Positions 15,160 to 21,226 of a stretch of 21,226 nt of DNA are shown piece after piece. The stretch covers positions 1 through 21,226 of the forward strand of contig CAUBDX010000038.1 of assembly GCA_958434805.1 (NCBI GenBank). Reading direction: 5' to 3'. This stretch comes from an uncultured Phocaeicola sp. Its GTDB lineage: Bacteria; Bacteroidota; Bacteroidia; Bacteroidales; Bacteroidaceae. The first letter of the stretch is position 1. The number at the start of each line of letters is the position of its first letter. The translations under genes and the position numbers were made by a program. A model generated the notes under the pieces. It had not been told where the DNA came from. It saw nothing but the letters and a program-made list of their open reading frames with translations, and made no database searches.

Positions 15160-15654
15160 ATGAAATTAGGAACATTCATCATGGGATGCGCGCTGGCCCT
15201 GCTGGCGTGCACCCTTGCCGGCTGCGACGACCGTCTGGAGGTGCGGCAGGCATACGACTTCTCGCTCTCTTCCTGGTACCTGCAAGAAGGTATTGAGCCG
15301 GATGAGACGGTGGAGATCCGTCTGACGCTTAACCGCGAGGGGGATTATCGCGAGGCCCGTTACCGCGTCGGATACATACAGCTGGAGGGTGACGGTGAGG
15401 TGTTCGCCGCGGACGGCACCAGACTGGTGAACCGCGAGCTGACGGAGCTCTCCGGCATCGCAGGGCTGGACACGACGGACATCCGCCGCCAGGTGTTCAC
15501 CCTCTTTTACCGGAACACGGGTGGGGACAATCCCGGGATCCGCTTCGTGGCGGTGGACAACTTCGGCGTGGAACGGACACTGGACATCCCGTTCTCCATC
15601 GAGGATAAAGATATAACCAACATCGTTAAAAATAAGGAACCATATGTTGATTAG
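15160..15654 (+). CDS. traQ: TraQ, DUF3872 lipoprotein
   Basis: This 164-aa protein has a lipoprotein signal (MKLGTFIMGCALALLACTLAGC) with lipobox LAGC, then CDDRLEVRQAYDFSLSSWYLQ and repeated beta segments with VEIRLTLNREG and FTLFYRN, as in DUF3872 TraQ. traP (primase), which normally sits between traO and traQ, is absent. The stop TAG overlaps the start of the next gene by 11 bases. Confidence 0.88.
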   Translation: MKLGTFIMGCALALLACTLAGCDDRLEVRQAYDFSLSSWYLQEGIEPDETVEIRLTLNREGDYREARYRVGYIQLEGDGEVFAADGTRLVNRELTELSGIAGLDTTDIRRQVFTLFYRNTGGDNPGIRFVAVDNFGVERTLDIPFSIEDKDITNIVKNKEPYVD

Positions 15655-16147
15655 GAGAGTTTGGCAAATGCCCAACAGTCGTACATTCAGTATCAAGCCT
15701 ATTCGGGAACTCATTCAAAAATACGCAAACGGCTATACCATAGATCCGTTTGCGGCCGGGAACAGGCTTGCGAACGTAACGAATGATATTGATCCCCAGT
15801 ATGATACTGATTTTCATATGGATGCCACGGATTTCCTGAATTTATTTAAACCGGATAGTGTGGATACGGTTCTATATGATCCTCCTTATTCTCCACGGCA
15901 AGTTGCGGAATGTTATAAAGCGTTAGGGATCACGGTCAATATGCAAACCACCCAGGCTTCATACTGAAGCAGGCAGAAAGAGGCCATCGGTCGAATTGTA
16001 AAAAAAGGAGGCATTGTAATCACCTGCGGATGGAACTCTGGTGGAATAGGCAAGAAATACGGTTTTGAAATCATAGAGATTCTATTGGTCGCCCACGGCG
16101 GGTGGCATAATGATACGATCGTGACAGTGGAAAAAAAAGTATTATAG
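15644..16147 (+). CDS. adenine-methyltransferase-like protein, interrupted by one in-frame TGA
   Basis: From ATG 15644 (alternative ATG 15668) to TAG 16145-16147 the frame encodes 167 aa with TGA at 15965-15967 (codon 108) read as Trp. Motifs are TIDPFAAGNRLANVTNDIDP (about 36-55), the catalytic-type DPPYS (about 82-86), then QASY-W-SRQKEAIGRIVKKGGIVITCGWNSGGIGKK and LLVAHGGWHNDTI. The small DPPY-containing methylases of Bacteroidales elements have this layout, and I recall Trp after the Tyr. Termination at TGA would remove the last 60 residues, including the GGW block. The gene is clearly more AT-rich than the tra genes, which suggests separate acquisition. The frame after TGA is intact. Confidence 0.85.
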
Positions 16148-16150
16148 AAT

Positions 16151-16615
16151 ATGACGGAACAGGAAAAATACGGCATGGAGCAGCTTGCCGAGTATCTGGA
16201 CATGCGGATACGGAACGAGGAAAAAAATATAAAGGAGAACCGGGATAAACTGGACCGGGATTACCTTTATCATTTTGCGTGGAACGGGGAGGAGCTGTTC
16301 AAGTCCCATTTCATGGTAAAGCAATACGGGGAACTCCGGCAGGTAATCAGGGTGGCGGAAGCTCCCGGGGAGGTGCATGGATATATACAGCATAAACGGG
16401 AGGAATGCCTGAAGGAGCTGGTCAGCGGGAGTATCCGCAGGCGTAGCACGGACGATATTTTCAATCTGGCACATACCTACCGGCTGGAATGTATGCAGGG
16501 ACTGGTCAAGGATTATGCTGGCTTCGAACGGCTTCTGTCCATGAAGGCTCCCCAGAAGGAGATAAAAACGAAGAAGGCCCCTGAAAGAAAGAGGCCGGAC
16601 GGATTAAAGATGTAA
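16151..16615 (+). CDS. hypothetical protein, paralogue 1 of 3
   Basis: This 154-aa charged helical protein is the first of three tandem paralogues. Shared features are an N-terminal helix with L..L.D.[RK]I, a central aromatic patch (YLYHFAWNGEELFKSH) and the C-terminal block RRSTDDIFNLAHTYRLECMQGLVKDYAGFERLL. It ends in a basic tail (KKAPERKRPDGLKM). No known family is recognised. It starts 4 bases after the methyltransferase stop, so it is in the same operon. No signal peptide or membrane helix is seen, so it is cytoplasmic. Confidence 0.75.
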   Translation: MTEQEKYGMEQLAEYLDMRIRNEEKNIKENRDKLDRDYLYHFAWNGEELFKSHFMVKQYGELRQVIRVAEAPGEVHGYIQHKREECLKELVSGSIRRRSTDDIFNLAHTYRLECMQGLVKDYAGFERLLSMKAPQKEIKTKKAPERKRPDGLKM

Positions 16616-16620
16616 CGTAT

Positions 16621-17085
16621 ATGAGGCAGGAAAACTGGAGCGTCCGCAAACTACGGAAATTGCTGGACAACAAGATCGCAGCCGTCGAGAATGTCATGCG
16701 CGAGGGGTTGGAGTCCGCCTCTACGGACTACTGCCGTTTCTTTGAGTGGAAAGCCGCGTACCTGTACAAGGGGGAGCTACTGCGCGGGCATTACCGCCTG
16801 TTACGTAATAAAGTCAGCAGGACGGATGACGTGGAGGATCTGAAGAGGTATTTCGGGGATATCGCCATGTACCACAGGGAAAGGCTGACGGGCGGAACGC
16901 CGGCGGGAAGCGGCACCCACCCGATGGCGGACACCTGCCGCGCGCTGTCGCTGGAATGCTCGCGGCAGGTGCTGAAAGATTGCATGGAGTTCTCGCGTAT
17001 CCTTTCCCTCGGACAGCCGGAAGAGGACGTGAAAAAGGAAAACAGACAACCCGTAAAACATAGGACGAACGGATTAAAACGATAA
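16621..17085 (+). CDS. hypothetical protein, paralogue 2 of 3
   Basis: This 154-aa protein starts 6 bases after paralogue 1. It keeps the pattern DYCRFFEWKAAYLYKGELLRG near residues 36-56 and HPMADTCRALSLECSRQVLKDCMEFSRIL near 100-128, with a basic tail ending NGLKR. Sequence identity to its neighbours is low but layout and length are the same, so the duplication is old. Function is unknown. Confidence 0.72.
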   Translation: MRQENWSVRKLRKLLDNKIAAVENVMREGLESASTDYCRFFEWKAAYLYKGELLRGHYRLLRNKVSRTDDVEDLKRYFGDIAMYHRERLTGGTPAGSGTHPMADTCRALSLECSRQVLKDCMEFSRILSLGQPEEDVKKENRQPVKHRTNGLKR

Positions 17086-17088
17086 GGT

Positions 17089-17556
17089 ATGGAAAGACAG
17101 AACCCAGGCATGGTCCGGTTTATGGACCGGCTGAATGAGAAAATGGAACTCCTGGACGAAAAGATCCAGAACAAGGCGGCAAAAGCCGGTGAGGATTACC
17201 TCTCCTTTTTCGAGTCACACGCGGAAGAGGCGTACAAGGAGTATTACCTGTACAAATGTTTCAGGGACTTGAGAAAGAAGGCAAGGGAATCGGGCAGTCC
17301 GGAAAAAGTGTTGGAGTATCTGAAAAAGAGGCAGAATGTCTGCCTGGACACGTTGCTCAGGCAGGACATCGCCGCCCGCAGTACAAGCCCGATGGCGAAC
17401 ATGGCGCACACGCTGCGGCTCGAATGCGTCCAGCAGCTCGTGGAGGATTACGGGCATTTCATCCGGATACTTGCCGACACGCTACGGCAGCAGGAGACGC
17501 GGCGGGATACCCGGACACTCAAGGAAAAGGAAAACCGGAGGGGGCCAAAACTATAG
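17089..17556 (+). CDS. hypothetical protein, paralogue 3 of 3
   Basis: This 155-aa protein starts 3 bases after paralogue 2. It carries EDYLSFFESHAEEAYKEYYL (about 35-54) and the family block RSTSPMANMAHTLRLECVQQLVEDYGHFIRIL (about 101-132), then a charged tail. The high helix content and repeated Leu/Glu pattern suggest a small helical bundle. Function is unknown; tandem triplication suggests paralogues with different partners or targets. Confidence 0.72.
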   Translation: MERQNPGMVRFMDRLNEKMELLDEKIQNKAAKAGEDYLSFFESHAEEAYKEYYLYKCFRDLRKKARESGSPEKVLEYLKKRQNVCLDTLLRQDIAARSTSPMANMAHTLRLECVQQLVEDYGHFIRILADTLRQQETRRDTRTLKEKENRRGPKL

Positions 17557-17606
17557 CCTTCCCGTTCCCGGATGAGTACGGGAATAAAGAAAAATAAAGT
17601 TAAGTT

Positions 17607-17663
17607 ATGGATAATGAGAGTTATATCATTATGAAAGGTCAGGATGGCCGCTTTACTTTGTGA
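17607..17663 (+). CDS. possible 18-aa ORF with TGA (extends to 32 aa if TGA is Trp)
   Basis: The frame MDNESYIIMKGQDGRFTL ends in TGA at 17661-17663. If TGA is Trp it continues NKNNWT, a second TGA, then GLWSIA and TAA (17703-17705). The L-W-NKNNW result looks protein-like, but the second TGA overlaps the next gene's ATG (17681), so this is weak. It fills the gap between paralogue 3 and the gene at 17681. Confidence 0.3.
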   Translation: MDNESYIIMKGQDGRFTL

Positions 17664-17680
17664 AATAAAAACAACTGGAC

Positions 17681-18010
17681 ATGAGGATTATGGAGCATAG
17701 CGTAAGACGTTGGGAGTCTTACCCGGAAGCAGACACGGAAACCTGCCTGTGGGAAGCCTGCGTGGAGCACGAAGGCGAATATTACGAGGTGCAAGTGGAA
17801 GCAAGGGAGGTCGGCGGTGACAAGATGTATTATATGGGGTATATCAGGAATACCCAATGTATAAAAGCGCATTTCAGTGACGGCTGGCTGGGCTTCGGCT
17901 TTTCCGATATACGTGGCACGTGCAAGTATATCCTGAAGTCAATGCGGAAAGTGATCCGGGGGGACTACAGCTCCATCAGGGGAGCGGGCCATTCGGTAGA
18001 CATGCCTTGA
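17681..18010 (+). CDS. hypothetical protein (109 aa)
   Basis: This acidic, aromatic-rich protein has no recognised family. It contains CVEHEGEYYEVQVEAREVGG and SDGWLGFGFSDIRGTCKYILKSMRK, likely a small mixed alpha/beta domain. ATG 17690 is an alternative start. The end is TGA immediately followed by TAA, so even if TGA were read as Trp only one residue would be added. A strong terminator follows at 18041, which marks this as the last gene of the rightward operon. Confidence 0.65.
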   Translation: MRIMEHSVRRWESYPEADTETCLWEACVEHEGEYYEVQVEAREVGGDKMYYMGYIRNTQCIKAHFSDGWLGFGFSDIRGTCKYILKSMRKVIRGDYSSIRGAGHSVDMP

Positions 18011-18040
18011 TAAATAAACCAGGTCCGGGACGGAGATTTC

Positions 18041-18082
18041 AAGGGCTGTTCTCCCAAATAACGGGGAACAGCCCTTTTTTTG
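18041..18082 (+). terminator. strong terminator at the end of the rightward operon
   Basis: AAGGGCTGTTC (18041-18051) pairs perfectly with GAACAGCCCTT (18066-18076), with further CCC/GGG pairing inside, followed by a run of T to 18082. It separates the rightward genes from the leftward operon that ends at 18103. Confidence 0.92.
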
Positions 18083-18102
18083 TTGCCGCCAGCGGCGAAA
18101 GG

Positions 18103-18879
18103 TTAAAAGAGAGACAGGCTGCTGAAGAGGCAGTGGATGAACAGACGGCCCTTCTCGGTCCACACCGTATGCATGGCCGTACCGGTTTCCCCGCAGCGGC
18201 TCTGCCAGCTGTGCGTATGGGTTTGTGTGTATCCTTCCTTCTGATAACGTGCGGTAAGCAGCCAGGTTCCGCCTTGGCGGAACTGGATACCGAGAGCCTT
18301 CAGCCTCCGGTTCAGCTCCCTGCCGCTCATGCCCAACTCCTTGGCGATCTGCGTGACCGTGTAAGTGCTTGGAGAGTGGAGCACCTCGTCGAAATAACGT
18401 ACTTTCGGGGCCTGCAGGCTCAATTTAAGGGCGTTCAGCGCGTTTTCCTTTTCCAGTCCGGATATGTACCGGTCACGCTCTCTCAGCTTGGCCTCCGCCA
18501 GTTGCAGGGTCCGCGAGAGCAGTTCCGCGTCCGTTTCCCCCTCTTTTCCCAGCAGATAGCCGCCCTCCTTGAGCGTGCGGGGGACCAGCTCGTCGAAGAT
18601 CCAGCTTTCGAACCTCTCGGCCGAGGGCAGGCGGCTACAGGCCATCAGGCGGTACAGGTTCCCCTCGTCGATGAACTTCACTTTCTGTCGGCCGCCTGCC
18701 GTCAGGAGGTCGTGGACGCATACCCCCTTCGGCCTGCAATGCCGGTTGACGGCATCCTTGGGATTGGCGTATCCCAATGCCGAGGCCACGTCCCTGGCGC
18801 AAAACCAGACCCTGCCTCCGGCTTCCACGGTCCGGACCTTGCCGAACTCGGGATGTTCTGTTATGACTAACGTGCGCAT
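18103..18879 (-). CDS. phage-type antirepressor (Bro-N with KilA-type C-terminus)
   Basis: This 258-aa protein has an N-terminal Bro-N domain (about 5-105: VWFCARDVASALGYANPKDAVNRHC, FIDEGNLYRLMACSRL, FESWIFDELVPRTLKEGGYL), a coiled linker, and a C-terminal antirepressor DNA-binding domain (about 170-230: TVTQIAKELGMSGRELNRRLKALG, QGGTWLLTARYQKEGY). Such proteins regulate phage or element repressors. It is the last gene of the leftward operon, 5 bases after the cytosine methyltransferase. All Trp codons are TGG, and it ends in TAA. Confidence 0.9.
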   Translation of the reverse strand: MRTLVITEHPEFGKVRTVEAGGRVWFCARDVASALGYANPKDAVNRHCRPKGVCVHDLLTAGGRQKVKFIDEGNLYRLMACSRLPSAERFESWIFDELVPRTLKEGGYLLGKEGETDAELLSRTLQLAEAKLRERDRYISGLEKENALNALKLSLQAPKVRYFDEVLHSPSTYTVTQIAKELGMSGRELNRRLKALGIQFRQGGTWLLTARYQKEGYTQTHTHSWQSRCGETGTAMHTVWTEKGRLFIHCLFSSLSLF

Positions 18880-18884
18880 GTCGT

Positions 18885-19931
18885 TTACTGTTTATAGGTT
18901 GATTCTATCGCTTTGAATATCTCATGGATTACCTGGGGGACGATGGCGTTCCCGTATCCCTTGACGGACTGCTGCCGCCAGGAAGAAAAGGTAATACCGT
19001 CCAGCTCGTGGGGAACCCCATCATCTCGGCCACAAACAGGGGATTGAGTTGGAAACTCCTCCCAGTTTGGGCAAAGGAATCGGGAAGGCCGCCCTGCCGC
19101 GGGTTCTTCCCCTTCCTCCCAATGTGCTCCAAGGTCGGGAGCAGCCCGTGGAAGTCAAGGAAGTCCGTCAGGCCGTTGGGATTCTTCTCCCCGTCTTCCG
19201 TCTCGTGCATGGAGGTGCGCCCCTGACGTTTCCAACGTTCCACCCGTTGCCAGTGGTGTATCTCCGTTGCTGTCGGGGTGGGCAGCAGCATCTCGCGGAT
19301 GATCTCCGGCAGGCCCTTCTGTTGGCTTCCGGGTCCCCTTACCTTGAAGTCCGAGGCTATCGGCGTGGGCAACAAACCATACACGGTCCCTTCTGTGCGG
19401 GGCACCGACGGCACAAGCCGGAATAAGCAGCGGCTGGACGGTATATCCTTCACGCTCAAGATCACGGCAGATGGTCTCGACGACGTATTCCTCCCGCTTA
19501 CGGTATACAGGCTGATCCTCTCCGAACAGAGAGGGCTGACATCCCACGTGAGCCGCCTTGCCGGGCTGTACCACCTGGAGGATGCCACCAACGTTCTCAC
19601 CAACAATCCAACCGGGCCGGATCTCGTGAATGGCACGGAGCATGTGAGGCCAGAGGTAACGGCTGTCCTCCGCACCCTTTCGCCGGCCGGCAACGGAAAA
19701 GGGCTGGCATGGAAAACCTCCCGTGAGGATGTCGATCCGTCCCCTTCATCCCCGAAAATCCGTAGTTGTAATATCCGTATAACTTTTTGCATGGCTGAAC
19801 CAGTAATTTAAAATTCGGTTACAAAACTCATCTATCTCACAGTGGAAGGCGTTGCGCCATCCCATTCATTCGGCGGCAAGATCTGCCGCACCAAACCCGC
19901 TGAAAAGCGAGGCGTGTACCAGCTGTCTCAT
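18885..19931 (-). CDS. C5-cytosine DNA methyltransferase, interrupted by three in-frame TGA codons
   Basis: The minus-strand frame from ATG at 19931 to TAA at 18885-18887 gives 348 aa if TGA at 19868-19866 (codon 22), 19748-19746 (codon 62) and 19157-19155 (codon 259) are Trp. The motifs then fall in order: motif I SLFSGFGAADLAAE-W (8-22), FRG-W-RGRIDILTGGFPCQPFS with catalytic Cys75, GENVGG (111-116), RRDRVWF (about 180-186), FPTQSPVCGRDDG and motif X GNAIVPQV (about 327-334). The first two TGA lie in blocks where I recall Trp in Bacteroidales homologues. With TGA as stop no fragment holds all motifs. No TAA, TAG or frameshift occurs, and eight or more other Trp codons are TGG. It may protect element DNA from host restriction. 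It starts 5 bases after the upstream gene's stop. Confidence 0.9.
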
Positions 19932-19936
19932 ATTTA

Positions 19937-20311
19937 TTATCTGATTGAAGGTTCCGTTTCTTTTTTTTCTTTCTCCGCCACTTCCAGAATGAAGGCTTTC
20001 TCGTCTATCTTCCGGTAGACGCCCCCCATCTCAAGCATGTTCTTGAGCCGGAGGATGTCGGTGATTTCATAGACTGTCATACCGTTCCGGTGGACGAAAC
20101 GGATGTAGCCTTTCTGTCTTTGTCTTTCCACTTCCTCACGGCTTATCTGCAGCAGTTCGCAGATTTCTTCCAATGTGAAGGTTAGCTGCACTTCCTTCGT
20201 CGCGCAGGCATAGGCCAGGATACTCAGCATCTGCAGGCATTTGCGATGCGCCTTGACAAGAGACGCAAACTTGTTGCGCTCGATCATGATGACTTTACTT
20301 TGATTTTCCAT
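19937..20311 (-). CDS. helix-turn-helix regulatory protein (124 aa)
   Basis: This small protein has a central segment FTLEEICELLQISREEVERQRQKGYIRFVHRNGMTVYEITDILRL (about 45-90) that fits a MerR/excisionase-type helix-turn-helix. The long N-terminal helix contains a Cys/Ala-rich stretch (LSILAYACATKE). Similar pairs of HTH proteins occur at the regulatory ends of Bacteroidales elements. It starts 3 bases after the upstream HTH gene, ends in TAA and is followed by the methyltransferase. Confidence 0.75.
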   Translation of the reverse strand: MENQSKVIMIERNKFASLVKAHRKCLQMLSILAYACATKEVQLTFTLEEICELLQISREEVERQRQKGYIRFVHRNGMTVYEITDILRLKNMLEMGGVYRKIDEKAFILEVAEKEKKETEPSIR

Positions 20312-20314
20312 CTT

Positions 20315-20671
20315 CTATGATTTTTTTACGGGTTTGTTATTTCTGATGTCCGGACTTTCGTCCCTGTATTCCTCACGGAGGAACCGGTATACATCGGAAG
20401 CCCAGAAGTATATCTTGCCGCTCAGCTTGAAATAAGGCAGCTTGCCCGAGTTACGCCAGCGGATGAGGGTCCGGTCACAGACTTTCAGCTGCAGGCGCAT
20501 GTCACGGCTGTCCAGCATCTGTTTGCCATTAAAGCTGGTCATGGCATCCAGTGCCGTTTCCAGCCGGGTGATGAGCTCCCGCTGCTCGGAGAAGCTCTTC
20601 TGGATTAATGCTTTCAGCATTTCGATGTCTTCATTTCCTGCTTCCATCTTTTGTTCTTTTTCGTTCGTCAT
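20315..20671 (-). CDS. helix-turn-helix protein, excisionase-like (118 aa)
   Basis: The C-terminal half, DSRDMRLQLKVCDRTLIRWRNSGKLPYFKLSGKIYFWASDVYRFL (about 55-99), is a typical HTH_17/MerR-like domain found in excisionase-type proteins. The N-terminal half is a coiled coil (IQKSFSEQRELITRLETALDAM). It is the first gene of the leftward operon and ends in TAG. Upstream on the minus strand, AAACTTTG (20697-20690) resembles a Bacteroidetes -7 element, but no good -33 is present at the right spacing. A bidirectional hairpin lies about 40 bases upstream. Confidence 0.82.
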   Translation of the reverse strand: MTNEKEQKMEAGNEDIEMLKALIQKSFSEQRELITRLETALDAMTSFNGKQMLDSRDMRLQLKVCDRTLIRWRNSGKLPYFKLSGKIYFWASDVYRFLREEYRDESPDIRNNKPVKKS

Positions 20672-20713
20672 TTATCCTTCTTTCTGCCGCAAAGTTTGGG
20701 AAAAAGGAAATGT

Positions 20714-20750
20714 AAAAATAGGGCTGACGGATACCGCCAGCCCTATTTTT
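20714..20750. terminator. bidirectional terminator hairpin
   Basis: AAAAATAGGGCTG (20714-20726) pairs perfectly with CAGCCCTATTTTT (20738-20750) around an 11-base loop. A tracts on one side and T tracts on the other allow action in both directions. It insulates the leftward operon's promoter region from the DNA to its right. Confidence 0.8.
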
Positions 20751-20877
20751 TATCTGTAATACACTTATTATCAATACCTATTTCTTTTATTTTTTTTGTT
20801 TGCCCGAATAAAACGCGGCAGGATTGGAAGTTGTCTTTAGATTTTAAAAAGTATCGATATGCCTTCGAATTTCCAAT
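20751..20877. other. AT-rich stretch, no supported gene
   Basis: An 86-codon ORF (20651-20911) crosses two terminators and is very unlikely to be real. Inverted ATTGGAA (20823-20829) and TTCCAAT (20871-20877) bracket the last 55 bases, but the enclosed DNA is too short and unstructured for a tRNA. Confidence 0.4.
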
Positions 20878-20907
20878 AAAAAAAGGACCAGCAAATAATG
20901 CCGGCCC
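20878..20907 (-). terminator. minus-strand terminator
   Basis: Read on the minus strand, GGGCCGGC (20907-20900) pairs with GCTGGTCC (20892-20885, two G-U pairs) and is followed by seven T. It would stop transcripts entering from the right, so a leftward gene may lie beyond the window. Confidence 0.65.
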
Positions 20908-20929
20908 TTAATTAAAAGTTTTCGATTGA

Positions 20930-20961
20930 TTTGTTGCACCCGAAAATATTGACTATCTTTG
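20930..20961 (+). promoter_or_regulatory. strong Bacteroidetes promoter
   Basis: TTTG (20930-20933), 20 bases, then TATCTTTG (20954-20961) is a full match to TTTG-N19/21-TAnnTTTG. It points right, toward the small ORF at 20982 and the palindromes at 21105-21164. Confidence 0.75.
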
Positions 20962-20981
20962 TGATAGAGATATTTGAAATT

Positions 20982-21092
20982 ATGCAGAGAAACGCAATAT
21001 GCAGCAAGACTTTTGCTACTAATGTGTTACCTGTTACCTTTGAAATTAGCCCTTACTTTTTGATTTTCAAAAAGATAAAATCAATCACTTAG
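20982..21092 (+). CDS. possible 36-aa leader or small protein
   Basis: An ATG 20 bases after the promoter's -7 element opens 36 codons to TAG (MQRNAICSKTFATNV, ending in FLIFKKIKSIT). The second half is hydrophobic then basic. No family is recognised. The last third overlaps an inverted repeat (TTGATTTT 21060-21067 with AAAATCAA 21077-21084), so it may be a leader peptide or not a gene at all. Confidence 0.35.
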   Translation: MQRNAICSKTFATNVLPVTFEISPYFLIFKKIKSIT

Positions 21093-21104
21093 ATTTCCTT
21101 AGAT

Positions 21105-21164
21105 GAAACAAAAGTTTTCCAATGGAGAAACTCTAGTTTCCTGCTGAAAAAACTTTAGTTTTTC
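21105..21164. promoter_or_regulatory. three evenly spaced palindromes, probable operator array
   Basis: GAAACAAAAGTTTTC (21105-21119), GAAACTCTAGTTTC (21127-21140) and GAAAAAACTTTAGTTTTTC (21146-21164) share a GAAAC...GTTTC dyad. Their centres lie about 21-22 bases apart, two helical turns, so three dimers could bind one DNA face. They sit about 145 bases after the promoter at 20930. The regulator is unknown. Confidence 0.6.
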
Positions 21165-21226
21165 GATAATGATGTCTTTTCCTGATTTATCTAGACACTT
21201 TTTTTGTTTATAAACGTAATCAGTAG

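Noticed and set aside
18929..19792. 287-codon minus-strand ORF in another frame over the methyltransferase
   Set aside because: It is uninterrupted under the standard code, but it has no methyltransferase motifs. The frame with three TGA codons holds every C5-methyltransferase motif in order.
6420..19931. explaining the TGA codons as plain pseudogenes or systematic sequencing errors
   Set aside because: Plain decay is unlikely because only TGA occurs and no frameshifts exist. Errors at modified bases are not excluded, but the flanks do not share one motif and most ATGG words are unaffected; short-read confirmation would settle it.
20823..20877. tRNA-like segment (7-bp ATTGGAA/TTCCAAT acceptor-like stem with TTCGAA inside), considered as a suppressor tRNA
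   Set aside because: It is only 55 bases long, with no D arm, no anticodon stem with a TCA loop and no proper T arm.

Overview
The window looks like part of a Bacteroidales (Bacteroides/Alistipes/Parabacteroides-type) integrative conjugative element. It carries an almost complete CTnDOT-type transfer operon in canonical order (traA, traD, E, F, G, I, J, K, L, M, N, O, Q), two DUF3408-like genes in front, and Bacteroidetes-style promoters (TTTG-N19/20-TAnnTTTG). Relaxase, coupling protein, integrase and traP are not in the window, so it is an internal segment.

Layout. 1-1553: a small ORF, a strong terminator, then a non-coding array of eight ~86-bp tandem repeats. 1554-3268: two DUF3408-like genes and the ParA-type traA behind its own promoter. 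3269-4646: a structured leader, an amidoligase gene, a 77-codon partner and a terminator. 4789-5734: a promoter, a 3'-truncated traA copy and traD. 5746-6380: three ~215-bp tandem units, each with two octapeptide mini-ORFs (M-x-x-Y-[HY]-D-S-[GS]) that end in TGA inside or beside hairpins. 6420-15654: traE to traQ. 15644-16147: an adenine-methyltransferase-like gene. 16151-18010: three tandem paralogues and small genes, ended by a terminator. 20671-18103 (minus strand): a four-gene operon of two HTH proteins, a C5-cytosine methyltransferase and a Bro-N antirepressor. 20712-21226: AT-rich regulatory DNA with terminators, a good promoter and three operator-like palindromes.

The main result is that in-frame TGA codons interrupt four otherwise intact genes, and all eight fit as tryptophan: traE (2), traG (2), the methyltransferase at 15644 (1) and the minus-strand cytosine methyltransferase (3). 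Reading TGA as Trp restores full-length proteins with their family motifs. These genes have no TAA, TAG or frameshift. TGG is also used throughout, and a few other genes (amidoligase, its 77-codon neighbour, probably the second DUF3408 gene) still appear to stop at TGA. This suggests conditional or partial UGA decoding (suppressor tRNA, readthrough or editing) rather than simple gene decay. The octapeptide array, all of whose ORFs end in TGA-T and half of which carry a perfect Shine-Dalgarno sequence, lies directly upstream of the first TGA-interrupted gene, traE. It is a candidate UGA-sensing or release-factor-titrating leader; that function is inference. No tRNA gene was recognised in the window.
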